64,000 nt of DNA from an uncultured Acetatifactor sp. GTDB lineage: Bacteria; Bacillota; Clostridia; Lachnospirales; Lachnospiraceae. Positions 24,471 to 37,546 of the stretch are shown in pieces. Below the pieces are notes generated by a model. That model was given only the letters and a program-made list of their open reading frames with translations, did not search any database and was not told the origin of the DNA. Location of the stretch: the NCBI GenBank assembly GCA_947625675.1, contig CANQPH010000010.1, positions 1 to 64,000 of the forward strand, written 5' to 3'. The stretch's first letter is position 1, and each line of letters opens with the position of its first letter. Both the position numbers and the translations under genes were made by a program.

Positions 24471-24492
24471 CATTCCGCCGTCCATGCGGCAC
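24471..24492 (-). repeat. Degenerate copy of the intercistronic GC-hairpin repeat
   Basis: Between gltB and gltD the minus strand reads GAGTGCCGC...GGCGGAATG then GGAG and the gltD ATG, the same order as copies A and B although the hairpin is reduced to GCCG/CGGC. Confidence 0.45.
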
Positions 24493-24493
24493 T

Positions 24494-29044
<4,551 letters not shown>

Positions 29045-29122
29045 AGATCTCTCCTTTCCGGTTTCTCATCAAAAAGTCATGCCGCCAGAGCAGGAACCTT
29101 CCCGCCCCTGACTTCATGTCAT

Positions 29123-29162
29123 AAAAAAAGTCGCAAAGAAAGCCTCTGCGCTCCTTTGCGAC
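29123..29162 (-). terminator. Leader hairpin with T-run at the very start of the gltB transcript
   Basis: On the minus strand GTCGCAAAG pairs perfectly with CTTTGCGAC and is followed at once by seven T residues (29123-29129). The predicted transcript start is only one or two bases upstream of the stem. It has the form of an intrinsic terminator inside the 5' leader, so it is a candidate attenuator of glutamate synthase. Confidence 0.7.
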
Positions 29163-29169
29163 CTTCCCT

Positions 29170-29198
29170 ACTATACACCATTATGCGGGGATTGTAAA
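29170..29198 (-). promoter_or_regulatory. gltBD promoter
   Basis: TTTACA (29193-29198) and TATAGT (29170-29175) are separated by 17 bp; an A/T-rich stretch upstream could act as an UP element. Confidence 0.75.
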
Positions 29199-29262
29199 GT
29201 CTTTTTTTTTATTAAATTGTCTGATTATTTGTCAATTATAGAAATTACAGGCGAATTATCTG

Positions 29263-29407
29263 TTAATTTCCTGCTGACATGATTCAATACACTCCAGGAT
29301 CCGCCTACTCCGCAGCCGCAGTGCTGTCGCACTGTGCGATTCTGGCGTTGCCATGTCAGGTGAAATCAAATGCTCACTGCGTTCGCGCTTGATTTCCTGC
29401 TGACATG
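29263..29407. repeat. Composite repeat with three copies of a 19-bp motif
   Basis: TTRATTTCCTGCTGACATG occurs directly at 29263-29281 and 29389-29407 and inverted (CATGTCAGGTGAAATCAA) at 29352-29369. The inverted pair can fold into a hairpin, and an inner CAGTG/CACTG pair lies between. The last codons of the neighbouring hydrolase gene are inside the third copy, so the element appears to have inserted at its 3' end. Confidence 0.7.
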
Positions 29408-30159
29408 GCACAATGCAGAGTGGCGCACACGGGATAATGATCGGAAAGGTAGACTCCTTCCTCGCTGCGGTCCGTCCATTTCTCCACCTTGTCGCAGACG
29501 AAGTCCCTGTGAGCGAAAATGTAGTCGATGTCCTCCGCCCCACGGCCGAAATCATGGAAGGTGGCCCCGATCCCCGCCGTCAGGTTCCGGAGGTCCGGAT
29601 GTTCCAGCAGGACGGACAGTTCATCGCTCCCTCCCTTCGCATTCAGATCTCCCGCCAAAATGACCGGAGCCTGTGGAAACAGTTCCCTTTTCCCGAGCTC
29701 CTCCAGGATCCGGAGCAGCCCCTGCCTCCTGGCCGAAGCGCCCTCATAGTCCAGGTGTATGTTCACCAGCCGGAACACCAGGCCCGTGGAAAGCTCCTCC
29801 AGAAGCACCTCCGTACAGACTCTCGGACAAACGCTCTGCTCCCGATACCGGGAACCGGGAACGAAGGGCGTGTCCGACAGCCAGAAGGTGTGCATCTCCA
29901 TCAGGTTCATGGCATCTTTGCGATAGGCGATGCTCAGCTGCTCTCCCCGCAGATCCGTCCCTCTCCCGCAGCCGATGACGTTATAATCCTTCAGATTTTC
30001 CTTCAGCCACAGGGCCACGTGATCCGCCACCTCCTGGAAACAGATGATATCCGGCCGTTCCGTGCCGATCTTCTCCAGGATCAGAGGTTTTCGATAACAA
30101 AAGTTCTGCGCCCCGTCGCCGCCAAAATCCACTCTGATATTGAACGTGACTAATTTCAT
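29374..30159 (-). CDS. Endonuclease/exonuclease/phosphatase family hydrolase
   Basis: The 261-residue protein has all EEP motifs: TFNIR at the N-terminus, ICFQEVAD with the metal-binding glutamate, LVNIHLDYEG, LAGDLNAK with the catalytic Asp/Asn, EDIDYIF and the final SDHYPV histidine. There is no signal peptide. The substrate may be DNA, phosphoinositides or other phosphodiesters and cannot be told from sequence. AAAGGAGG precedes the ATG. The last residues (AMSAGNQARTQ) come from a dispersed repeat and may replace the original end. Confidence 0.85.
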   Translation of the reverse strand: MKLVTFNIRVDFGGDGAQNFCYRKPLILEKIGTERPDIICFQEVADHVALWLKENLKDYNVIGCGRGTDLRGEQLSIAYRKDAMNLMEMHTFWLSDTPFVPGSRYREQSVCPRVCTEVLLEELSTGLVFRLVNIHLDYEGASARRQGLLRILEELGKRELFPQAPVILAGDLNAKGGSDELSVLLEHPDLRNLTAGIGATFHDFGRGAEDIDYIFAHRDFVCDKVEKWTDRSEEGVYLSDHYPVCATLHCAMSAGNQARTQ

Positions 30160-30218
30160 AGGAACCTCCTTTTTATAACCAAATTATTACAAAATGTTAC
30201 GTATTTTCCCGTTTTCTC

Positions 30219-30247
30219 TTGACATTCCCGTAATTATTTCGTAAAAT
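30219..30247 (+). promoter_or_regulatory. Promoter of the SH3/NlpC gene
   Basis: TTGACA (30219-30224) and TAAAAT (30242-30247) with a 17-bp spacer, giving a leader of about 78 bases. The ribosome binding site in front of the ATG is weak. Confidence 0.75.
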
Positions 30248-30331
30248 AATAAAGGTGGTTTTCAAAGGAACATCTTACTCCAAAAGACGGCCACTAATTT
30301 TCCCAATTTCGTACAAGGCAAAGATAAAACC

Positions 30332-31546
30332 ATGAAAAAGTTATCCCATAAAATATCAACAACGATCCTCATTTTCTGCGCCGTCGGCCTGAGCAGTCTT
30401 TTGACCGTACAGGCCGCTTCTATCGAGAATTCCGGCGAAGTCCCAGAAACCGTCAAGGACCTCTTGATGTCTCAGGAGGTGGGCATTCTCGCCCCTGTCC
30501 CTTCCCTGGAAAACATCCCTTCCCAAGAAGTTCCCACAGCAGGGGGGATCGGCGATTCGTCTCCGGAGAGCCATGCTTCTTCACAGGAATACAGCGATCT
30601 CGCCATCGCCGACGTGAACGATTATGTCAATGTCAGGAGCACCCCGGATACAAACGGCGAAATCCTGGGGAAAATGTACGATGGCTCCGTGGCCCATATC
30701 CTGTCCGCCGTGGGCGAAGGGGAAGACACCTGGTTCCAGGTGACCTCCGGCAGCGTGGAGGGATATATCAAGGCGGAGTATTTTATCTATGGAGAAGCTG
30801 CCGCCGCCGTAATAGAGGACTATGTGACCCGTTTCGCCCAGGTGGAAGCGGACCGCCTGAACGTTCGGAAGGAAGCGGACATCAATTCCTCCAGAATCGG
30901 ATACCTGGACCACGGGGAAAAGGCAAAGATCCTGGAGCTCGGAGAGGAATGGCACAAGGTGCAGTATGCGGACGGAAGCGAAGGCTTCGTTTCCAGCCAA
31001 TATGTCACGGTGCTGGAGGAATTCAACTACGCCAAGTCCATAGAGGAAGAACGGGCGGAACAGGAAGCCAGACGCAAGGCGGAAGCGGAGGCCGCAGCCA
31101 GGGCCGCCAAGTCCGAGCAGGCCGCTCCCGAGAGCACCAATGTCACCCCTCCCTCCACCAGCTACACCAGCAACGAGGAACTGCGTTCCGCCATCGTGGA
31201 ATACGCCAAGCAGTTTGTCGGGAACAAATACGTGAGCGGCGGCAGAAGCCTCACCAGCGGAACCGACTGTTCCGGATTCACCTGTTACGTCTTTGCAGAC
31301 TTCGGCTATTCCATCAGCAGAACTCCCCAGGGACAGTGGACTTCCAACGGCAGAAGCATCTCCGTGGACGAGATCCAGCCGGGAGACGTGGTCTGCTACA
31401 GCTCCAACGGCTCCAAATGCACCCACGTGGGTCTTTACATCGGGGACGGCAAGATCGTCCATGCCGCCAACTCCAGGAGGGGCGTGGTAACGGATGACAT
31501 CTACTATGACGACACCTTCCTCGGGGTGAAGAATATCATTGACTAA
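30332..31546 (+). CDS. Secreted SH3b-SH3b-NlpC/P60 peptidoglycan hydrolase (C40)
   Basis: A signal peptide (residues 1-29, ending VQAAS) is followed by two bacterial SH3 domains (about 90-152 with VNVRSTPDTNGEILG; 165-227 with LNVRKEADINSSRIG), a charged EAR-rich linker, and a C-terminal NlpC/P60 domain (about 285-404). The catalytic cysteine is C313 in TDCSGF and the histidines are H365 (THVGLYIG) and H377. Such enzymes cut the D-Glu-diamino acid bond in stem peptides. The gene has its own promoter and its 3' end overlaps the convergent CapA gene by 11 bp. Confidence 0.93.
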   Translation: MKKLSHKISTTILIFCAVGLSSLLTVQAASIENSGEVPETVKDLLMSQEVGILAPVPSLENIPSQEVPTAGGIGDSSPESHASSQEYSDLAIADVNDYVNVRSTPDTNGEILGKMYDGSVAHILSAVGEGEDTWFQVTSGSVEGYIKAEYFIYGEAAAAVIEDYVTRFAQVEADRLNVRKEADINSSRIGYLDHGEKAKILELGEEWHKVQYADGSEGFVSSQYVTVLEEFNYAKSIEEERAEQEARRKAEAEAAARAAKSEQAAPESTNVTPPSTSYTSNEELRSAIVEYAKQFVGNKYVSGGRSLTSGTDCSGFTCYVFADFGYSISRTPQGQWTSNGRSISVDEIQPGDVVCYSSNGSKCTHVGLYIGDGKIVHAANSRRGVVTDDIYYDDTFLGVKNIID

Positions 31547-33017
31547 AGGACTGGAAACTTCTGATCTGCTCTCCGGTCAGTCCCCAGGCGCCGATGGTTT
31601 CCTCGTTCCACTCCAAGAGATCCTCCAGGGCAAAACTGATCCCTCCATAAGGAATGATTCCATGGACGGCTGCCAGCTCCTGGGTATAGTCCTCCAACAA
31701 ATAAACCCCTTTAAAACGAACGGGACCGGAAGTATAGTGGCACACCAGCGGCAGAATTCCGGTCTTTTCTTCTGCCAGTTCCACTCCCTCCTCCGTCACC
31801 CGGAAGGTCACCCAGGCCAGGCCCTCCAGCATGTTTCTGCCTCCTTTTTGGGTGGAGGCGTAATTTCCCAATGAATAAAAGCACAAGGACTTGTTGCCGT
31901 TGTCCGCCTGGATCCATTCCACCGGCTGCACCACGTGAGGATGGGTTCCGATGATCAGATCCGCCCCGGCCTCCGTCATCTGTTTTGCAAATTTTTCCTG
32001 ATACTTGGAGGGAACGGCCGAGTTTTCCGTCCCCCAGTGAGGACACACGATGACGACCTCCGCCAGTTCTTCGGCCTTCTGAATATCCAAAAGCACCTGT
32101 TCGTTCAGGGAAGTGTAATCCAACTCCCTGGTCTTCTCATTGATGGCGCAGAGCACCTCCAGACGATCCGTCACCTTCTTCGGCACGGTGCTGTAATTGG
32201 GCCCATAAGTATAATTCAGGATGGCAAAGGTCACTCCCTTCACCGTAAGCAGCGGGATCCTTCCTTCAAACCTGGAACCGTCCTCCGTTTTCCGGACGTT
32301 CTCCGTCTCACTCTCCCCGGCACCCGATGAAAACTCCTGGTTTTCTCCCGAATTTTCCTGAGCCTCTCCTGCGATCTCCTGATTTCCCGCCGATTCCTCT
32401 TCATAAGGCATGTGGAGCCCCACCATCAACACCTCGGGATGGGTCTGCCAGAACTCGATACAGTTCTCCATCCCCTCGATCCCCTGATCCGCCGAATGGT
32501 TGGTGGCATGAAGCACCACGTTGAACCCGGCGCCCGCTATGGCATCCCCCACCTGAGTGGGAGAATTGAAGCTGGGATAGCCGGTAAAGCCTTTTTCATT
32601 CCCGCCCAGAATCGTTTCCTGGTTGATGATTTTCAAATCCGCCATTTCCAGAAATTCCCGGATTCCATCAAACAAGAAAGAATAATCGTAGCTTCCGTCT
32701 CCCTGCTTTCCGGCATTGATCACGCCCAAATGCATCAGGTTGTCCCCCACGGCCATCAGGGAAATTTCATATTCTTGAAAAGCGGGAGGCTCTTCCTCCG
32801 TCTCACTCTCCTGGACATCCTCAATCTCCCTACTTTCCCGGACATCCTCAATCGGTTCCCCATAAACCTGTTCCAGGGTCTCCGACAGGGATTCGGACGT
32901 TCCCTGGGACGCAAGCGACCCTTCCCCCGATCCTTCCCCACATCCCTGGAGAAGAAGCAGCAAGCACAGCAATAGACACAGCTTCCCTGTTTTCCAGTTT
33001 CTCTTTTGTACCCTCAT
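31536..33017 (-). CDS. CapA-family (PGA_cap) metallophosphatase-like lipoprotein
   Basis: The N-terminus is a lipoprotein signal with lipobox LLQGC. After an acidic, Ser/Glu-rich spacer of about 60 residues, the CapA domain begins (SLMAVGDNLMH with a metal-binding Asp), continuing with INQETILGG, HATNHSADQG, CPHWGTE and GTHPHVVQP, the metallophosphatase-type residues of the family. CapA relatives take part in capsule (polyglutamate) synthesis; here the role in the envelope is unknown. A low-complexity insertion of about 40 residues (ESAGNQEIAGEAQENSGENQ region) interrupts the domain before the LTVKGVTFAILNYTYG strand. Confidence 0.88.
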   Translation of the reverse strand: MRVQKRNWKTGKLCLLLCLLLLLQGCGEGSGEGSLASQGTSESLSETLEQVYGEPIEDVRESREIEDVQESETEEEPPAFQEYEISLMAVGDNLMHLGVINAGKQGDGSYDYSFLFDGIREFLEMADLKIINQETILGGNEKGFTGYPSFNSPTQVGDAIAGAGFNVVLHATNHSADQGIEGMENCIEFWQTHPEVLMVGLHMPYEEESAGNQEIAGEAQENSGENQEFSSGAGESETENVRKTEDGSRFEGRIPLLTVKGVTFAILNYTYGPNYSTVPKKVTDRLEVLCAINEKTRELDYTSLNEQVLLDIQKAEELAEVVIVCPHWGTENSAVPSKYQEKFAKQMTEAGADLIIGTHPHVVQPVEWIQADNGNKSLCFYSLGNYASTQKGGRNMLEGLAWVTFRVTEEGVELAEEKTGILPLVCHYTSGPVRFKGVYLLEDYTQELAAVHGIIPYGGISFALEDLLEWNEETIGAWGLTGEQIRSFQSFSQ

Positions 33018-33047
33018 ACTCCCAAATCTTCCTCCGCCTCTATGGCC

Positions 33048-34592
33048 TCAAAACACCTTTTTCTGCCTCGCCAACAGGAACATGCCGCCGACGGTCAGCG
33101 CCACGCAGACGAGGGCCAAAGGCCAGCCGAAGATATTGATCTGGGTGAGCGCTGTATAATTCAGCAGATAATACACCAGGTTTCCCACCACATGGGCTGC
33201 CACCACCACCTTGAAATCTCCGAAATATTCATAGACATAGGCCAACAGCAGCCCCAGCAAAAGACCATAGAACATCACTGCGCCATAACCGTTGTAATAG
33301 GCGAAGAAAATGGCGGACAACACCCAGGCCATCTTAAGGGACATGAATTTCTTGGCCCCATTGTACAGGATTCCCCGGAACATCAGCTCTTCCGCCACCG
33401 GCGTACAGATGCCGAAGCTGAGCAACCCCAGAAGGACCGGGATCTCGCTGGGCGTGCCCGCAATGGACTGATAGCCTGCAGCCACGTTCACCGCTCCCAT
33501 GGCGTTCATCAGGGAGACCAGCCCCAACACCCCTGCGACGACCACCAGGGCCAAAATACAATAGTTGGACGCCGGTTCCTGCTTCAAATGGGTGAGGTGC
33601 ATTTCCTCCGTCGCTTTCCGAATCATGGGACGGGCATAAGGCAATATCATCAGCCCCGCCACCACGAAGGACACGATCTGGGCCAGAATGCCCGCCAGTC
33701 CGGTGAGGCTCACCGTTTCGCCGTTCTGAATCAGCAGATAATCCGTCAGTTCCGGATTCCGGGCCAGGCTCTGGAAAATAATGGACATGATAATGCCAAC
33801 GGCTCCCTTTGCCAGCATGAAGACCAGGTAAGGCAGCAATACTCTCCACAGAGCCTTGGTTCCCTGACTCTGGGGCTTTGCACCCCCCGGCTGCTGGGCC
33901 CTGTGCACCTCATCCATTCGTTTCTTCTCTTCCACTTCCCGCATCAGAAGCTTTTTCAGCTCCGCCACGCTCTTCACGATATAATCGGCCCTAGCTTCCT
34001 TTAGTTCCTCCATGCTGCCGTAGCCGTAAGCGACCCCGACGCTTTCGAGATGAAAAGCCCTGGCCCCCTCCACGTCATATTTCCGGTCCCCTATCATGAA
34101 GATCTCGTCATGGGGGATGGGCTTGTCCCCAAAGAACTGCCGCAGCGCTTCCACGATCACCTGGGCCTTTTTCGTCCGGGTGCCGTCCAATTCGCTCCCC
34201 AGCACCACTTCAAAATAAGAATCCAACTTGAAATGCTTCAGGATGCGCTCCACAAAGACCGTGGGCTTGCTGGAAACCACCGCCATATGCATCCCCGCCG
34301 CCTTCATCGTCCGGAGCAGATCATAAATTCCCGGATACACCTCGTTTTCAAAGATCCCGGTGTCCTGGAACCGCTCCCGATATTTGGCGATGGCCGCTTC
34401 CGCCTGTTCCTCCGTCATATGATAAAATTCCATAAAGCTGTCCTTCAGAGGCGGGCCGATAAAAGGCTCCAGCTTGTCCAAATCCGGCTCGTCTATGCCG
34501 AAATCCGCCAGAGCGTACTGCACGCAGGTGGTAATTCCCACCTTGGGATCCGTCAAGGTCCCGTCCAGATCAAATAAAAAATATTGCTTCAT
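33048..34592 (-). CDS. Fusion of HAD phosphatase and CPBP membrane protease
   Basis: Residues 1-215 are a HAD hydrolase of the phosphoglycolate phosphatase/Gph type: FDLDGTLTD (D8, D10), VVSSKP, and IGDRKYDVEGA. After a charged linker, residues 250-514 form about eight membrane helices of the CPBP (CAAX/Abi) family with the EELMFRG motif (401-407) and AHVVGN (466-471). The second motif histidine of active CPBP proteases (FxxxH) is replaced (FFAYYNG), so protease activity is doubtful. AGGAGG precedes the ATG. The gene lies 11 bp after greA and is probably co-transcribed with it. Confidence 0.85.
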   Translation of the reverse strand: MKQYFLFDLDGTLTDPKVGITTCVQYALADFGIDEPDLDKLEPFIGPPLKDSFMEFYHMTEEQAEAAIAKYRERFQDTGIFENEVYPGIYDLLRTMKAAGMHMAVVSSKPTVFVERILKHFKLDSYFEVVLGSELDGTRTKKAQVIVEALRQFFGDKPIPHDEIFMIGDRKYDVEGARAFHLESVGVAYGYGSMEELKEARADYIVKSVAELKKLLMREVEEKKRMDEVHRAQQPGGAKPQSQGTKALWRVLLPYLVFMLAKGAVGIIMSIIFQSLARNPELTDYLLIQNGETVSLTGLAGILAQIVSFVVAGLMILPYARPMIRKATEEMHLTHLKQEPASNYCILALVVVAGVLGLVSLMNAMGAVNVAAGYQSIAGTPSEIPVLLGLLSFGICTPVAEELMFRGILYNGAKKFMSLKMAWVLSAIFFAYYNGYGAVMFYGLLLGLLLAYVYEYFGDFKVVVAAHVVGNLVYYLLNYTALTQINIFGWPLALVCVALTVGGMFLLARQKKVF

Positions 34593-34603
34593 GCCGCTTC
34601 CTC

Positions 34604-35104
34604 CTAAAAACTGCGTATTTTATCCCCGTCATCCGTGGTATTTTCAATCTTTTTGATGCAGACATCATAACCGATGGCCTCGTTCACCTGGACATGGACC
34701 ACATCTCCTATCTTATGCTTCAGCAAGGCCTTGCCCAGGGGGGATTCGTCGCTGATCAGGCCTTCCAGGGAATTGCCCCGCACCGTGGTGACGATCTTGT
34801 AGGTTTCCTCCAGACCGTCCTCCAGGAATTCCACCGTCACGGTGTTGTTGATTCCCACCTCGTCCGCTGCGGAATCTTCCGAAATCACCCGGGCCGTGCG
34901 GATCATTTTCTCCAAATACCGGATCCGGCTTTCATTCTGATTCTTCACTTTTTTCGCCGCATGATATTCAAAATTCTCGCTCAGATCCCCGTGGGCCCGG
35001 GCCTCCTTCACGTCCTCCAAGGCTTTGGGACGGACCACCAGCTTCCGATATTCGATCTCTTCCTCCATCTTCTTGATATCCGTAGGCGTCAACTGATCAT
35101 ACAT
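34604..35104 (-). CDS. greA: GreA/GreB-family transcription elongation factor
   Basis: The 166-residue protein has the N-terminal coiled coil with the tip residues that enter the RNA polymerase channel (ARAHGDLSENFEYHAAK, acidic D and E at the tip) and the C-terminal FKBP-like domain (ISDESPLGKALLKHKIGD). It helps stalled polymerase by stimulating transcript cleavage. Length and motifs fit a full GreA-type factor. AAGGAG precedes the ATG. It lies directly upstream of the HAD-CPBP gene. Confidence 0.9.
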   Translation of the reverse strand: MYDQLTPTDIKKMEEEIEYRKLVVRPKALEDVKEARAHGDLSENFEYHAAKKVKNQNESRIRYLEKMIRTARVISEDSAADEVGINNTVTVEFLEDGLEETYKIVTTVRGNSLEGLISDESPLGKALLKHKIGDVVHVQVNEAIGYDVCIKKIENTTDDGDKIRSF

Positions 35105-35170
35105 GTCATTCTTCTCCTTTTTACAGTCTTTACAATGGTTCCGTCAATCGCAAGTCTCCCGCCCGTCCTC

Positions 35171-36136
35171 CTAACCCAGCACGGCGAAGATCACCGCCAG
35201 GGCCAGCATGATCTGAATGATGGCAAAACGATACACCGTCTGGGTGTTGGACCAGCCCAGCTGTTTGCGCACATGGTCGTGCAGGGGCAATCTGACATGG
35301 GACAAAAAATGGATCTTGCAGAAGCGCAGCAGAGCGATCTTCACCAATCCCAGACCTCCGTCCAGGATCAACATCAGGGCCACGAGAATATAGAGAAAAG
35401 GGTACCCCGTCTTCAGCACGGCGATACTGATAAAAAGTCCCATGGACCTGGAACCGGCATCCCCCATCATCAGCTTGCTGGGTGCGGCATTGTACCAGAG
35501 ATATCCCAGGATGCAGACGGCGAAGATCAGGATCAGGAAGGAAAAATTTCCGGCCTTTCCCCTGATCTGGTCAATGAAATAGATCGTCATGACCGTGATA
35601 ATCCCCAGGGTGCCGGACAGCCCGTCCACTCCGTCGGAACAATTCGTCACGTTCACCGAGACCCATACCAGCACGATAATGCCGAGAGCCAACACCACCG
35701 GAGGCAGGGCCAGGGTGATTCCCGGCAGGGCCAAGCCGATCTCGCTGGGATTGAAATGCAGATAAGTCAAAGCGACCAAAATGGCGACGCATAAATCGAG
35801 GAAACCCTTTTTGTATTCTCCCCAGGGAATCTTGGAAGCATCGTCCAGATATCCGGTCATCATACAGATGATCAGCAAAATCATGTAAATGGTGTTTTCC
35901 GCAGACAAGGGCGCAAAGAGCAGGGAAGAGATCACGAAGACCCAGATGAAGATAATTCCGGCCCCCTGGGGTTTGCCCACGGAACGCTCCCCCTCCACCG
36001 CATAGTCCCGTCCATGATTCTTGGGCAAACGGGAACTCAGCTTGGCCAGGGCCATCACCGTGGCGACAAAAGCGAACAGGATTCCCAGAAAAATCATCCA
36101 AGATGTGAATTCCGTCGGTACCAACTGAAACAGCAT
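35171..36136 (-). CDS. MraY-like phospho-N-acetylmuramoyl-pentapeptide transferase
   Basis: The start at 36136 follows AGGAG and gives 321 residues, the usual MraY length. There are about ten membrane segments, the acidic YLDDASK loop, NVTNCSDGVDGLSG and MGDAGSRSMG, all typical of MraY/WecA transferases that attach a sugar phosphate to undecaprenyl phosphate. The histidine motif of true MraY (HHHFE) appears here as PLHDHVRKQLGWS, as in a divergent paralogue group. The gene is outside a division cell-wall cluster, so it may be a second MraY-type enzyme. A strong promoter lies upstream. Confidence 0.82.
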   Translation of the reverse strand: MLFQLVPTEFTSWMIFLGILFAFVATVMALAKLSSRLPKNHGRDYAVEGERSVGKPQGAGIIFIWVFVISSLLFAPLSAENTIYMILLIICMMTGYLDDASKIPWGEYKKGFLDLCVAILVALTYLHFNPSEIGLALPGITLALPPVVLALGIIVLVWVSVNVTNCSDGVDGLSGTLGIITVMTIYFIDQIRGKAGNFSFLILIFAVCILGYLWYNAAPSKLMMGDAGSRSMGLFISIAVLKTGYPFLYILVALMLILDGGLGLVKIALLRFCKIHFLSHVRLPLHDHVRKQLGWSNTQTVYRFAIIQIMLALAVIFAVLG

Positions 36137-36212
36137 GCATTCTCCTATCCGTAACCAGCCTTTCCGGCCGGTTCGCTTTCCGCCAGGAATTACTCTTCTG
36201 CCGGATAGATAC

Positions 36213-36241
36213 ATTTTATATGTCTCGGAGAATAATGTCAA
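36213..36241 (-). promoter_or_regulatory. Promoter of the MraY-like gene
   Basis: TTGACA (36236-36241) and TAAAAT (36213-36218) with a 17-bp spacer on the minus strand. It overlaps no coding sequence. Confidence 0.75.
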
Positions 36242-36276
36242 GGGAAGACAGGGAATTCCTGGAACGCTTTCCGATC

Positions 36277-37275
36277 TCAACCCACTTCCAGCAGCTCCTT
36301 CGTCTCCCTGCTATATTGGTAGATCCTGCTGCTGAGCATTTCTTCCCGGGGGAAGGTCGCATTGATCTCGTGAATGGATTCCCTCATGCAGAGCGGCGAC
36401 TGACTGGCCGCAGGATGAAGAATCGCCTCATGAATGCTGGTGAACCCGATGTAATAATCTCCCAAAAGTTCGCCCAGCCGTTCCTTTACTCCCGGATAAA
36501 AAATTGCCACGGCCCCGTTGATGATCTTGGTGGTGGTGAGCCGGTATCCCAGGGCTCCTTCCATTCCATTGTCCGGATTGAGGGCGCAGGTGACGGATTC
36601 CCCTTCTCCTGGGAGAAAAATTCCTTCTTCCGGATCGTGCCTGGACCTCAGATCCGAGCTGAAATAGAGCCGGGGCGGCATCAGGGCCGCCGTGTTGCAC
36701 AGGGCGTTCTGTAAAAGCTCTTCTTCCGGAACGTTCCACCCCACCGTCATCCCCTTCTTTAGCTTCAGCGTCAGGTAATCATCCTCCCCATCATACAGGA
36801 CGCCGTACAGAGTCAGAGCAATATCCCCGATCTTCCAGAAATAGCCGTCCTCCAGCTCATAGCGGTTCAAAAAATAATTGATCGGCCGAATGATCAGCCT
36901 GTCCTTCATCTGTTCATAACCTTCCCCTCCCGGACGGAGCCAGATCTCGCTCAAACCCGCCCTCTGAATCCGGGCCAGCAGCTCCGGAAGGATTCCCTGC
37001 CAGCCTTCCCTCCTGAAACGGGTGTAGTATTCTCTGACATCCCAGCTCATCATGCTCCGAATGTTCCCTTCTCCCCAGATCACCTGGATGTAATCTCCGT
37101 GCATAACGCTGTCCTCCCGTCCGGACGTCACTCGGTTAATGTAACGGATCATGCTCAATATCTGGCCGTCTCTGGTAGTATAACCCTTTTCCAGAAGCAT
37201 AATCCGCCTCCCCCGAACCTCTTCCTGCTGCATAATGATGCGAAACAGCTCTCCCTTGAATTCCTCATAAGTCAT
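36277..37275 (-). CDS. DUF5688 family protein
   Basis: A 332-residue soluble protein with the DUF5688 layout seen many times per genome in Lachnospiraceae: an N-terminal MTYEEFKGELFRIIM, a middle RLIIRPINYFLNRYELED block and PPRLYFSSDLRS. No catalytic motif is recognised and no function is established for the family. It is related by context to regulators: an XRE gene lies upstream. AGGAGGAGCACT precedes the start. Confidence 0.7.
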   Translation of the reverse strand: MTYEEFKGELFRIIMQQEEVRGRRIMLLEKGYTTRDGQILSMIRYINRVTSGREDSVMHGDYIQVIWGEGNIRSMMSWDVREYYTRFRREGWQGILPELLARIQRAGLSEIWLRPGGEGYEQMKDRLIIRPINYFLNRYELEDGYFWKIGDIALTLYGVLYDGEDDYLTLKLKKGMTVGWNVPEEELLQNALCNTAALMPPRLYFSSDLRSRHDPEEGIFLPGEGESVTCALNPDNGMEGALGYRLTTTKIINGAVAIFYPGVKERLGELLGDYYIGFTSIHEAILHPAASQSPLCMRESIHEINATFPREEMLSSRIYQYSRETKELLEVG

Positions 37276-37502
37276 AGTGCTCCTCCTTCATGACCTTTGT
37301 CTGGCGCCGCATCCCGCCTGCCAGGGCAGCCGGTGCTGCAGCCTTGTAAAAAATAACTGGAAATTTGTTCAGCCGAAATGGCCGTTCTGATGGTACAGTA
37401 GATAATACGTCAAAACAGCCCCCCATCCTGTCTTGTCGTATTTTGGAATATATTGGAATATTTTCATCATAACATGAAAAATACGCTCTGTCATTCAACA
37501 TC

Positions 37503-37538
37503 TTGTTAAATGACAAAGTGTAACAATGATAGTATAAT
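37503..37538 (+). promoter_or_regulatory. Plus-strand promoter with dyad, antisense to the XRE gene
   Basis: ATGACA (37510-37515) and TATAAT (37533-37538) are 17 bp apart and point into the 3' end of the minus-strand XRE gene. A dyad TTGTTA-N12-TAACAA (37503-37526) covers the -35 box. No plus-strand gene follows. The remainder of the 37276-37546 gap holds nothing recognised. Confidence 0.5.
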
Positions 37539-37546
37539 ATTCAATT

